Source: Montifringilla adamsi
Lineage: Eukaryota > Chordata > Aves > Passeriformes > Passeridae
Assembly (NCBI GenBank): GCA_017590115.1
Contig: JAGGNK010012559.1
Location: 4,639,459 to 4,703,458 of the forward strand
Reading direction: 5' to 3'
Length of the DNA stretch: 64,000 nucleotides
Under the pieces are notes generated by a model. That model was not told the DNA's origin. It was given only the letters and a program-made list of their open reading frames with translations, and ran no database searches. The position numbers and the translations under genes were made by a program. Positions 53,850 through 64,000 of this stretch are shown one piece after another. Position 1 is the first letter of the stretch, and the number at the start of each line of letters is the position of its first letter.

Positions 53850-54560
53850 CTGGGGCTGCCGGCAGGGCCCGGAGCCGGGACAGACCGGACACCCTCGGCT
53901 CCCGGGGCTGCTGCCAGAGCGGGACGTGCATCCCCGTTCTTCACCCCACGCACAGCCCCCGGCACCCCCGGCAGCGGGACCACCCCTGCCCTGCCTGCTC
54001 GGGGCTCTCTCGCACCCCCAGCTCTCCCCAGGCTCCACCCTGTCCCGAGCCACAACCCCTTAGCCGGTTGTCCCCTGAACTGCCACCCGGCTCCCCTGGC
54101 CTTGGCACTGCCCGCGCCCACCCCCTGTGCCACCTCCTCACCCCCCACGCCCCCCGCTCCGCTCCGCATCCCGTCCCGTCCCGCCGCAGGGCCGGGCTCT
54201 GCCGGGCTCCGCCCGCTCCCGGTGCGGGGCTGCCCGGGGCTCACCTGCGAGGGGCTCGGTGGGAACGGGGCTGTCGGGGGGTGCGGGACACCGGGAACTC
54301 CTCCACGGGACACCGGGAACTCCGCCGCGGGACACCGGGAGCTGCCGCGCCGCCCCCGCCGCCTTCCCCGCCTCCCTCCGGGGGGGGCCCGAGCCGCCCC
54401 CCAAGCGCTGCCCGCCCTCCGCACCACCCCCTCCCCAAACCGGGGGGGCCGCCTTCGCATCCCCGCCCTTCTCCTTCTCCTCTTCCTCCTCCTCCTCCCC
54501 CGGGCGCCTCCCCCGGCAGCGCCTTCCTTCCCTCCCGACCCTCCCTCCCTTCTCCGGGCG
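53850..54560 (-). promoter_or_regulatory. COL16A1: CpG-rich COL16A1 promoter and non-coding first exon
   Basis: The coding exon's 3' splice site at 53457/53458 requires an upstream exon. A strong donor CTCGCAG|GTGAGC on the minus strand at 54245/54244 is the best candidate, so exon 1 would be 54245 to roughly 54350. The area is dense in CpG and in 'ccgcccc' words. A 24-bp unit 'gggacaccgggaactcc' is repeated at 54284-54335. The start site is not determinable from sequence alone. Confidence 0.5.
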
Positions 54561-57500
54561 CTGGGCTCCGGCCCAGAAGAGGGGAACCCCAATCCCAGAG
54601 GGGTGGGGTGTGTCCCATTCCCTGGCTGCCACCCCTGTGGAGCGGCTCTTCCTCCCCACAGGGAGCTCAGGACACCCGAAGCTGGCACCAGAGGTGGCAT
54701 CGTCTGTCCCCACGGAAGGAGGATGTCCCTTAAGGATGCTCCTCCACTGGCGCGGCCCCAGGAGCAGCTCCGGGCAGAGCCCGAGGCACGGGGGCAGCCA
54801 GCCGGCTGTGTGGCACGGAGCTGCTGTCCCCTCCCTGCGCCTTGGGGTGGCTTGGGGACAGTCTGGCTCAGGGCGAGGTGCCCGGGGTCAGAGCGCTGGG
54901 ACGGGACCGCTGCCACCATCCCTGCCGCTGGCACCACCGCTGCTCCCACGTCCCCGGCAGCAGCAGAGCTGCTGATTTCTCAGAGCCCTGCCAAGCCCTG
55001 GAGGGATCCGGGCCCATCCCAGCCGGGACGTGCCAGCCTGGAATGCTGCCTCGAGGCCTGGCTGCCCCGCTCTGCCCCATCCTCCCGTTCCCGTTCGTGC
55101 CAGGCCGCCCTGACCCCCGAAAACCAGGCAGGGAACGAGCTCAGCTCGTGTAAGTTTGGGTCTGGAGGGTGCAAAGCATCCGCTGGCATCGCCACGGCTG
55201 TGTCACGGTGCTGGGGTGGCGCAGGACCCTCAGATGGCTCAGCTGTGTTTTCTCCCAAATTGTGATGGATCTATTTAGGCTGCAGCTTTAGAGACGCGTG
55301 AGGGACGCATGGATCTCAATAAACTCGCTAATTAACAACTGCTGCTTATGCAGAGGCAGTAAATAAGCTGTCGTGGGCAACCCCAGCGGCTCGGCTCCGC
55401 CAGTCCCGGCGACGTGGCGACAATGCTCCCGCGAGGTGCCTGCTGAGGTAATTAAGGGTAATTAAAGCAAGTGGGAAAGAAAACACAGCGAATTTTCTCT
55501 CGTTTGGGATGATTGTTCTCCTCGAGCTGTTCTTTCTTTGGGGCCACCCAGCAGCGATGAGCCTGGGTTTGTGTGTCCTGTGGGTGCGGGGTACGGCCCC
55601 AAAACTGGCTCCACATCCCACCCCAACCCCAGAGCAGAGCAGGGATGAAGGGCAGCCTCATCCCATCCTCTGCATCTCCCAGGGTCCTCAATTCATCTAC
55701 AAAACACCTCGGAGGGTTTACAATTGAGGCACCCTTCCGCTGCCTCAGTTTCTCTCACTTCCCAGGGTGCTCCCCTGGCTTCGTCGTCCCCAGTCCAGTG
55801 GCACAAAGCGACCCCGACAGCCCCAGGGGTGGCAGCGGCGTGGAAAACCCCGCTCCGCGCAGCTCCTGCTTCCCGTTGCTGTTCCAGAGCACGGGATCGG
55901 CATTTCCAGAGGGAGAAAGAAGCCGGATCCCGCCTCCCCAGAACTCTCGCTTGGAGCGGCGCCCAGCGGGGGGATGGAAAGCAGGATCCTGGAGCCCCTG
56001 CCCACCCTCCATCCCATCATGGAAAAAGCAGAGGCACGCTGTGCTTCCAAGAAACTGCCGCGCCGCCTGCCAAAAAACACGAGCCGGAGCAGAGCCCGAT
56101 AATTTTGGGGCTGGAGACAATTTTGCCTCCGAGCAACACGGCGGTTGTGTTACCCTGGGCTCCCCACTTCTCACCCCGAGCTCAGCCGCCCCCCAAAAGG
56201 CTCCCCAAATCCAGGGAATGAGCGTTGGGATGACGCCGTCCGGACCACGCTGGCTCAGAGGCAGCTGCCGGCCTGGACGAGGCACAGGAGGGAATTCCTG
56301 CGGCGAGGATTTCAGCGGCTCAGCATTAAATTCTGCACCAATCCAGGCACAATTCCCCCCGCTCCCTGCCTAATTCCAGCCAGGAAGGAGAGCGCCTGCA
56401 GGAATTCTTTCCAGCTTCCCTGGGCCATTTGTATCCGCGGTGCTAGAACAGCACTTTTGCCTCTTTTTGGTGAAGTTTTCTTTCCCGGGGAGCGGAGGGA
56501 GAAGCTCCGCGGAGCTCCCGTCCCCCCGTGGCCGCGCAGCCTCAGAGCCGCTTCTCCATCGTTTCCGCACATTTTTGGCACTGGGGGGACTCAGCCTGGC
56601 TCCGATGGGAGCAGCAGATGGAAAACGGCTCCAGAGCTCTGGGATCTGCTCACCCTGTACCCCCCGTCCCGCCGGATGGGGGCTGTCCCTTGTCCCCTTA
56701 TGCTGGGACACACCACGAGCCTGTGCCTCTGGCTCGGGCTCTGTTCCCTCGCCCCATCTGGCGTCTCCATGAGTAATAAAAGCTGCTAATTGCCAACAGA
56801 TGCCCCAGGAAACCCTGACGCTGCCTCTCGCGGCTGTGTTTGGCTGGGAAGGAGAGGAGGGGAGCTGGAGCAGGCGCAGATCCCCCAAAGCAGGGGGCGG
56901 GGGGGATCCCAGTGCATGGCAGCTCTCAGAAACCAGAGATGGAGGATGTGGCTGCAGAATTCCAGCAGAATTTCTAGCAGAATTAGGGACCAGTGGGGGG
57001 ACACCCCAGGGAGGGGATGGTGCCCCACACCTTCCATGGGGCTGGGAGCCTCGGCCGAGCCCCATGGCAGCCCCTGGCTGTGCCAGGACCTGTCACCCAC
57101 CATCCTGACCCCTGGCATGGGCAGCCAAAATCCTTGTGCTCGTGCCAACCCCCTCCCCACACAGCTGGATTCCCCCCTAGGAGGTGGCTGTGGAATAATT
57201 TGGCGCCTTCCACCCCCTCCTCTTCCCTCCCACCACCAGGCTGGAACCCAAATGACTTCCTCCAGTGCCCCAAACCTGAACTGGGCACTGCTGGGATGAA
57301 CTGGGCTATGAAATTGGTACTTCCATCCCCTGGGGGGTCTGGGGAGGGGACCCCCACTCCAGGGTCACATCCTGTCCCGGTGTCCCAGCAGTGGGGTTGG
57401 GAGCAGCCCTGTCCTGTCCCATGGTCCAAACTGGGCAGTGTCCACCAACTCAAACTGAGAAGTGTCCACCAACTCAAACTGGGCAGTGTCCTTTGCTCTT

Positions 57501-58070
57501 TCCAAGCCTGTCCTGACCAAGGGAAGCCCTCAGGAAGCTCGGGAGGCTTTTCCCAGAGGGAGGGAACAGCTGTGACCAGGATCTGCTCCCACCACAGCAC
57601 AGCAGGAGGGTTTCGGTGCCGTGATCCCACCACGGATCAAAACCTCCCATCCCAGATGTGCCGAGAGCCACCAGCAGAGATGTCCTCTGCTCCAGCACCG
57701 CTGTCCTGACCCAGCTCCTGCTCTGGGCATTCCCACCCACAGCTTCTGCTCCTGCTGCCCCTCCTCCATCTCCAGAGGCCGCATCCCCCAGCTCCGGATG
57801 CCGGGATGCTCCGGCAGTGCCGGGCAGCCCACCTGGAGCGGCCCCACGTGGTGATGACCTCCGAGGTTCCTAATTTACTCACAGATTAATTACTCTGTAA
57901 TTACCACTCCCGGCTCCCATGATCAGATGCTCGTTTGCAGCCGGTGGGTGCAGGATCAACCCAGCTCAGGGGGGGATTTTTGGGCAGGGGGGTGCAGGCA
58001 GAGTGGGGTGACACCAGGTGACAGCCACCCCCAGGCGAAGCACGAGGCGGCGGCCGCGGCCCCACGGCAC
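54561..58070. other. Intergenic, no gene recognised
   Basis: This is the interval between the COL16A1 promoter and the ADGRB2 3' end. It contains overlapping GC-rich open frames on both strands but nothing with family resemblance, splice structure or RNA-gene shape that I recognise. A short AT-richer stretch lies at 55270-55520. Confidence 0.6.
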
Positions 58071-58085
58071 CACAGAGAGTGAACT

Positions 58086-58091
58086 TTTATT
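58086..58091 (-). terminator. ADGRB2: ADGRB2 polyadenylation signal (AATAAA on minus strand)
   Basis: Plus-strand 'tttatt' within 'gaacttttatttcc', 450 bp beyond the ADGRB2 stop. The last exon would end near 58070. Confidence 0.75.
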
Positions 58092-58540
58092 TCCAACAAC
58101 GACAGCACCTGCCCCGTGGGGTGGGGGACGGTGGGGAGGGCTGGGAGGGGGCGGCCGCGGGGGTCCCGGGGTTGGGAGGGTCCCGGGGGGCGGCCGCTCG
58201 CGTGCACACGGTGCACGGCGTGAAGAAACATCCCGGTAGAAAAGAACGAAGGTTTGAGGGCCTCGACGGCCGGTCCTGCCCCGGGGGAGGGGTGCAGGCG
58301 TGAGCGTGGGTGAGCATTTTGGGGGGAGGGGGAGGGCGCGGGTCCCCTCCACACCCGCGTCCTGGGGGTGGCAGGAGGAGGAACCGCGCGAGGACGAGTG
58401 GGAGGCGGCTCTCCCGGGGTGGGGGACAACAGCTCCGGCCAGGCAGGGACCCCCCGGCTGCCCCGGAGCACGGAGCAAACCCGGCGCGTCCGCTCGCGGG
58501 GCCGCGCACGGGGCGGAGGCGGCGGCGGCGGGCGCGGGGC

Positions 58541-61500
58541 TCACACCTCCGTCTGGAAGTCGCCGTCGGCCGCGTCCAGGCCGGCGCAGGGGCTGTCCCA
58601 GTCTGCCCGGCACAGCTCCAGCCGGTCCCGCTGGGCGCTGGGCAGCGAGCCCAGTGTCATCGCCTTGAACGTGCTCCATGGCTTGGGCGGCGCGGCCGGA
58701 GCCTTTGGCCGCTGCTCCTCGGGGCTGGTCACATCCTGCAAGTCAGGGGCAGCTGTGGCCAGGTCTGTCCCACAGCCACCTCCTGCCCTCTCCAGGATGG
58801 GATGGGACAGCCCCCAGGGGGCTCTGGACTTACGTTGCCCGTGCTCTTGTCCCCGCCGCCCGAGGAGACGCTCCACCGCTTTTCTCGCTGCGGAAAAACC
58901 CCAGCGCTCAGCCCCGGCGGCGCCCCTGGGTGCCCTCAATCTCCCCGGGGTGCCACAGTCCATGCAGGAGGAGGTAAAGGCTTGCAGGGTGCACACCAGG
59001 GCAGGACGGGGCCTCCAGGACCTCACCTTGGAGGAGCCGGTGGACGGAGCCCGGTACCGGTCCAGCGTGTGGAATTTCTGGTTGAGCTCGTGGTAGAGCT
59101 CGGAGTGGCGTTTCCGTGTGTGCATCACCTTCTGCGGGGGCAGAGCAGAGCCTGTGGCCATCGGCGCTGCCTGGTGTCCCTCGGCACTGTCCCCTGTCCC
59201 TCGGCACTGTCCCTGTCCCCGTCCCCATCCCTGCCTTCCTGGGGCATCCCAGACCAGCAGCAGAGCCCACTCCACGCTCATCATCGCTGTTTTAATGCAG
59301 AGCCAATGCTTGGTACTGGCTGGTCTGAACCCCTCAGAGCTCAGGAGCTGTCGGTGGGGCAAAGGGAGTGGGGACAACCTGGATCAGTCCCCCACGATGG
59401 CACCGGTGACACCTCCATGGCAGGACTTACCTCGAAGTCCAGGTCAGAGTACCGCAACCTCTTCCTCTGGCAGGGGGACAGGCAGGAGCAGGGGGAGGAG
59501 ATGGAGAAGAAAAGGGAAAGGTCTTTGCAGGTTCAGGATGAGGGGGAACAAGGTTTGGGGGCTCATGCCAGCCCCAATCCATGCCCGGCTGAGGACACAG
59601 AGCTCATCCCACCAAGGTGGGATGGCCAGGGGGGAGCACGGGGGGAATTCATGCAACCCTGCACGTGCACTTGTGTCCTGGGCACACACAACCCTCCCCA
59701 CACGCGTGCCCAGGGGGAACCAGCCCCCCGCTCACCTCCAGGGACCCCACTTTCATGGCAGAGCCGGGCACGGTGCGGGGCATGGTGCGGCTGCGCTCCG
59801 ACAGCTCCGAGGCCAGGATCTGCCTCACCGTGGGGTGCTGCTTGAACTGGAGGCCGTAGGGCGTCTTCACCGTCGCGTAGGGCTGGTTGAGGTTCACATT
59901 GACGTGATCCACGGCCACAAACCCGGGATAAGCGTCCCCTTCGGCCGCTGGGCGCCCCGTCCCGCCAGGCACCGCCTCCTCTGCGCCGGCACCGAGCGTC
60001 CCCTCGTCCCGGGGGAAGGGCTTGAGGCTGCCGGTGCGGCGGGGCAGCATCATGTAATCGCTCTCTCGGGGGGGCTCGGGAGCCCGGATCCAGCCGTATT
60101 CCAGAGGCCTCAGGCTGCTCTCGGTGCACAGGTAAACGGGACCCGGCGCCTCCAGGCTGAGCTGCTGCGCCGGCGGCTCGCCCAGCTCAGTCAGACCCGC
60201 CACCACGTTGGGCGTCATCTTGGGCACCTGCACCAGGATGCTGGTGGGGGGGATGTTCCCGGGCAGGCTGGAGAAGCCCAGGCCGCCCTCCGAGGTGGTG
60301 TTGAGCTTGGGGTCTTCGTCCCCGTCCAGGGAGATGCGGGACAAGGTGCCCGTGATGGTGGCGGGGTTGCAGGTGTTCACCTCTTTGAACAGCACTGTGG
60401 GCAGGGAGCGGGGTCAGAGCCGGCCCTGAGGGTCCCACGGAGGGTGGGGGACACAGGAGACACCCCCTGGCTCGTGCTGCCTATCCCTCCCAGGTGTGGC
60501 ACGGCGACAACAGAGGGGAGCTCACCTGTCTGACACGCCAGGTCAACGTCCTTTTCAAAATCTGTCTATAAAAATCCAGAAAGAGGGGAGAGAGCGAGAG
60601 AGAGAGGAGAGAGAGAGAGGGAGAGAGACGGGGAAATGAAGCACCATGGCCGGCACGGGCAGCGGCGGGGTCTCCAGGGGGGGACCCACTCACCAGGATC
60701 TGCACCTGCCCGTTCTTGCAGGAGTCGGGCGAGTTTTCATTCTCCTCGCTCCTGCACCCCCCCATCTGACACTTCACCACGTCCTGGACCTGCGGGGACA
60801 GAGCCGGTCACGGCCCCGCGGCCAGAGCTGTCCCCCGGCACCCCTCCGGCGCCGCCCCACCTCTCGGCGCAGGAAGCCGTGCACGGTGATGATGACGAAG
60901 CCCTGGACGGAGTTGAAGACGGCGAAGAGGACCTGGAAGAGGATGGAGCGCCGGTCGGTCATGGCGAGCACGGCCGACATCCAGGTCAGCGCCAGCAGAG
61001 GCAGGACCACGCAGGAGCTCCACAGCGATGCCCTGGCGCAGGGAGAGAGGGGCCGGGGTGAGCCCGCGGGGTGGAACTGCCCCGGGACAGCCCCCCGAGC
61101 ATCACCCCCTCCCCGCAGCAGCCCCCTGAGCCGTGCCCCGCGCCCCACAACCATGGCCGGGGCTGGTGACCCAGCTGTCCCCTCTCCCTCGGTGTCCCCA
61201 AGCCAGTGCTGGCTGGGAACTGAGGGCTGAGGGGATCTGTGGGCTCCAGCCCCCCAGGTGTGTCCCTGTCTCCACACAGCCACAGGGTGCTGGGGGGACG
61301 CGGGGCCACCGCCACCCTCCCACGGCCACCAGAACAGCAAGAGGGGATGTTTTGTTAACAGCGAATTTTGGGGCTGCCTCTGTTGTGACTAAACCCCCAT
61401 GAGCGGGGACTCCGGCAGCCTCTGGAGCTCACACGCCGGGAAGAGGGTCCCGGGGACACCCCCGAGCCCGTGCCCCCACCCTCAGGCCAGAACAGCCCCC

Positions 61501-63834
61501 CAACCCCAGCGATGAGGTGACCTGCCATGGGAAGCCATGCCATGCAGAGGTGATGGGACACCCCGCCCCGAGCACACAGCATCACCCTTCCTTCCTTCCT
61601 TCCTTCCTTCCTTCCTTCGGACGGGCACTAACATGGCACTGCTGGCGGTGGCGGAGGTCATGGCCGCGCTGGACACCACGCCGCACTTGGTGCATTTCAG
61701 CAGCAGGCTGCCGCACGGGGGGGGCTTGGAGCTACGAGCCCAGCGCCCCCCCGGCGCCCCGCGGCCAGGACCGGGCCACGCGGGGGGGGGGGGATGCAGG
61801 CGCGGGGAGAGGGGAGGGAGCAAGGCAGGACGGCGGGGAGAGGGAGGGGGGGATGGACGGATGGATGGACAGATGGATGGAGGGATGGATGGATGGACGG
61901 ACACAGGCAAGAAGCAAATGGGAGGAGGAGAAGAAAGAGAGAGAGAGAAAGAGAGCGTCGTGTTAGTCGAGGGCGGCAGCTGTTAATGGCGAGGGGGGTG
62001 GCCAAGCGGCAGGGGAGGGGGCGGGCACGGAGGGGGGGCTGCGGCCTGAGGACCCCCCTTCCCCGAGGGAAGGAGCGGGGGTGGCTGCTCCCCAAATTCT
62101 GCCCCTCCAGCAGCCCCCAGCAAAGGGCTGTGCTCACCCCGGGCTTGGCCCCCGCCGCCCACGGATGCGGTGAAATCTGCCCCACCCTGAGCCCGCTGCA
62201 GGGACACCCCCGTGCCCAGCCCCCTGCAGTGTGTGGGGGTCGGGGGGCAGCACCGGGGACCCCCCGTGGGCCACAGGGCACTTACCCAGCTCGCTGCTTT
62301 TTGGACTTATCTGAAATGCCGTCGCGGGACATGAGCTTGTTGAAGACGATGATGCCCACCAGCATGTTCACCTGCGGGAGGGTGGGCTCAGGGCTGGCAC
62401 GGAGCCCCCTGCCTGTGGCAGCAGCTGCCACGAGCCCCCCAGGGTGGGTTTTGGGGGGTTCAGGGCTCTCAGGGGCAGCTCACCAGCACAATGACAGCAG
62501 CGGGTCCCACGAAGGCGTAGAGCAAACCGCCCTCCAGCGAGAGCCAGCAGCTGCAGGGGACCGAGGGTGGCATGTCAGGGGACAGCCCTGTGGCTGTCCC
62601 CTGCTCCCAGCCAGTCCGCAGCAGCCACCGTGCCCTCCCTGTGTCCCCTGTCCCCACATACTAGCTCGCTGTCCCGTAGCCTTTGGTCCGCGTGAAGCCA
62701 ACGGAGACGGCGACCACGAGGGCTGGCAGCCCTGGAGAAAGGACACGGGGCTGGAGGAGCTGGAGGAAGGTGGCACTGTCCCCCCCTGTGCCAGCCCCAG
62801 GAGTGGGGACAGCGATGGAGCTCCTCTGACTGCTCCCCACGGCCTGAGGGTGCCACCTGAGACACCATGGTCTGCTTTCCTCCACTGTGCCTCAGTTTCC
62901 CCTCTGATGAGCCTGGAGGGTACCAGGGATGGGCAAGGGGCACCCCCCTCCCACCCAGGCCGGGCTCTTACCCCATCCCAAGCACAGGAAGCGCTTCCTG
63001 ACCAGGCGTGTCCGGATCCGGCCGATCACCGCCAGGTAGGACTGCCAGGCCTCGGTCAGCACCCAGCAGAAGGACGAGAGGAAGAAGAAGTGGAGGAAGG
63101 CGGCAGTCATGGTGCACACGCCCTGCAGGGTGGGGACACGGGGACATCAGTGTTTGGCACCGTGGCGGTTAAACCCCCACGCCAGGCGAGGTTTGTGTCA
63201 AAGCCAGGGGCGGGCGCGGGGGATTTAATCCCGGGATCGAGTTAATCCAAATCCAATCTGCTGCTGGGAGCCAGCAGGGGACCAGGCGAGTGGCCTGGGA
63301 CCCATGCGAGGGTGGCAGGGTGGTGGCAGGGTGGTGGCACCCACCTTGCTGAGCATCTGGGACTGGCCCACGAGGATGAGGATGTTGGACGCCAGGATGG
63401 AGACGCAGAAGTTGAGCAGGATGATGGAGCGCTCCGACTTGATGAACCTGTGGCAGGAGCGACGTGGGGCCAGCCTGTCCCTGTCCCCTGTCCCTGTCCC
63501 CTGTCCTGTGTCACTGTCCCTGTCCCATGTCCCTGTCCCATGCTGCCACAGGGTGGGTGCTGTCCTGGGGTGGGGACAGTCCCAGGCATCTTCTCCCACC
63601 CAAGTTTTCCGTTCCCACCAATCCCGTTGATGTTGAGCCTTCCCCGGTGCCATGTCCCCCTTTGTCACCCCCTCCCCACACCGCCTCACGCCCCAGGTGC
63701 CCCCCGGGTCCCCAGGTGCCCTCAGGTCACCTCCAGAAGGCGGCGTAGATCACCAGCAGGGTCAGCAGGGCCATGCAGGACACGGCACAGCCGATCATCA
63801 GTGGCACTGACGGCGTCCCCGAGGGGTCCATGGC
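58541..63834 (-). CDS. ADGRB2: ADGRB2 (BAI2), adhesion GPCR B2, 3' part: TM1 to C-terminus
   Basis: Brain adhesion GPCR of the BAI family. Exons on minus: 63834-63731 (TM1, [20 protein letters not shown]), 63447-63345 (TM2), 63122-62972 (TM3), 62731-62662 (TM4), 62550-62484 (TM5, [14 protein letters not shown]), 62371-62286 (loop), 61707-61633 (optional cassette), 61032-60861 (TM6-TM7), 60789-60694, 60565-60526, 60394-59736 (large tail exon), 59466-59431, 59131-59027, 58887-58834, 58735-58541; 2013 nt, 670 aa. The tail holds [33 protein letters not shown] and [20 protein letters not shown], and ends DGDFQTEV, the BAI-type PDZ ligand. The thrombospondin repeats, hormone-receptor and GAIN domains lie to the right of the window. 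ADGRB1 and ADGRB3 share this layout, but the TM and tail wording fits B2, as does the COL16A1 neighbour. Confidence 0.95.
61587..61618. repeat. (CTTC)n microsatellite
   Basis: About eight 'cttc' units, immediately downstream on the minus strand of the ADGRB2 cassette exon donor. Confidence 0.9.
61633..61707 (-). CDS. ADGRB2: ADGRB2 75-bp cassette exon in the TM5-TM6 (third intracellular) loop
   Basis: Minus-strand acceptor 'ccccgtgcggcag' and donor ATGTTAGTG enclose 25 codons reading [20 protein letters not shown] and on to TASSAM. Both flanking phases match (GG|C and AT|G), so its inclusion or skipping keeps the frame; skipping joins QRAG directly to ASLWSSC. Mammalian BAI2 has an optional insert at the same point ending in NAM before ASLWSS, as I recall. 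The donor is weak (GTTAGT), consistent with alternative use. Confidence 0.7.
61852..61905. repeat. (GGAT)n microsatellite
   Basis: Imperfect 'ggatggatggac' units in the intron upstream (minus strand) of the ADGRB2 cassette exon, followed by an 'agagagaga' stretch to about 61955. Confidence 0.85.
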
Positions 63835-64000
63835 CTGGGGGGACACCATGGGGGACTGGCTGAGCTCAGCCCCCTCCCCACTGCTCCCTGCCAGCCCCCT
63901 GCCCCCTCTGGGCCCTCCACCCCCTTGCTGGGGACCTCCGGGTGCCAGAAGGGTTCGGTGACAGCGGTGGCACAGCCAAAGGGGACTCCATGCCAACAGG

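Noticed and set aside
63835..64000. Further ADGRB2 exon at the right edge
   Set aside because: The open minus-strand frame upstream of the TM1 exon is interrupted by a clear 3' splice site at 63835 and does not resemble the GPS region.

Overview
The window looks like a gene-dense, GC-rich piece of a bird genome, probably a songbird and probably a microchromosome. It carries short-intron vertebrate genes with GT-AG exons, a CR1 LINE fragment on the minus strand, LTR-like inserts of the kind common in passerines (recognised from memory, not by search), and unusually many private minisatellites. There is no bacterial, plasmid or phage content. One assembly gap of 696 N lies at 17682-18377.

Layout: (1) 1-15160 (+): the 3' part of KCNQ4, a voltage-gated K+ channel. 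Thirteen coding exons run from the S1/S2 region to the stop. Exon 1 lies to the left of the window, and positions 1-5063 are intron 1, which carries a near-identical 1.69-kb tandem duplication. (2) 15161-17640: intergenic, nothing recognised. (3) 17650-26660 (+): TINAGL1, with a TATA-like promoter next to the gap, a 150-bp tandem repeat, and 11 coding exons (466 aa). (4) 26660-28690: convergent intergenic stretch with a GC-rich minisatellite and about 1 kb of almost pure TA-rich repeat. (5) 28690-32200 (-): PEF1 (peflin), 5 exons, 239 aa. (6) 32880-54350 (-): COL16A1, 68 coding exons reconstructed by hand with consistent reading phase, about 1578 aa. (7) 54560-58070: intergenic. (8) 58070-64000 (-): 3' part of ADGRB2 (BAI2), from TM1 through the C-terminal PDZ ligand. 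The 5' exons lie to the right of the window.

The order TINAGL1(+)-PEF1(-)-COL16A1(-)-ADGRB2(-) matches human 1p35.2 as I recall it, except that HCRTR1, which sits between TINAGL1 and PEF1 in mammals, is absent. KCNQ4 (human 1p34.2) sits next to TINAGL1 here. The genes do not form one pathway: KCNQ4 is an ion channel, TINAGL1 and COL16A1 are extracellular-matrix proteins, PEF1 is an ER-to-Golgi calcium adaptor, and ADGRB2 is an adhesion GPCR.

I found no convincing undescribed system. The most unusual signals are structural: minisatellites in COL16A1 introns that begin at the 5' splice site and whose unit resembles that splice donor, a 150-bp repeat that copies a potential donor at the TINAGL1 5' end, the 1.69-kb duplication, and the TA-rich block at the position of the missing HCRTR1. 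All exon boundaries were read by eye from splice consensus, reading phase and family resemblance. No alignment or search was run.
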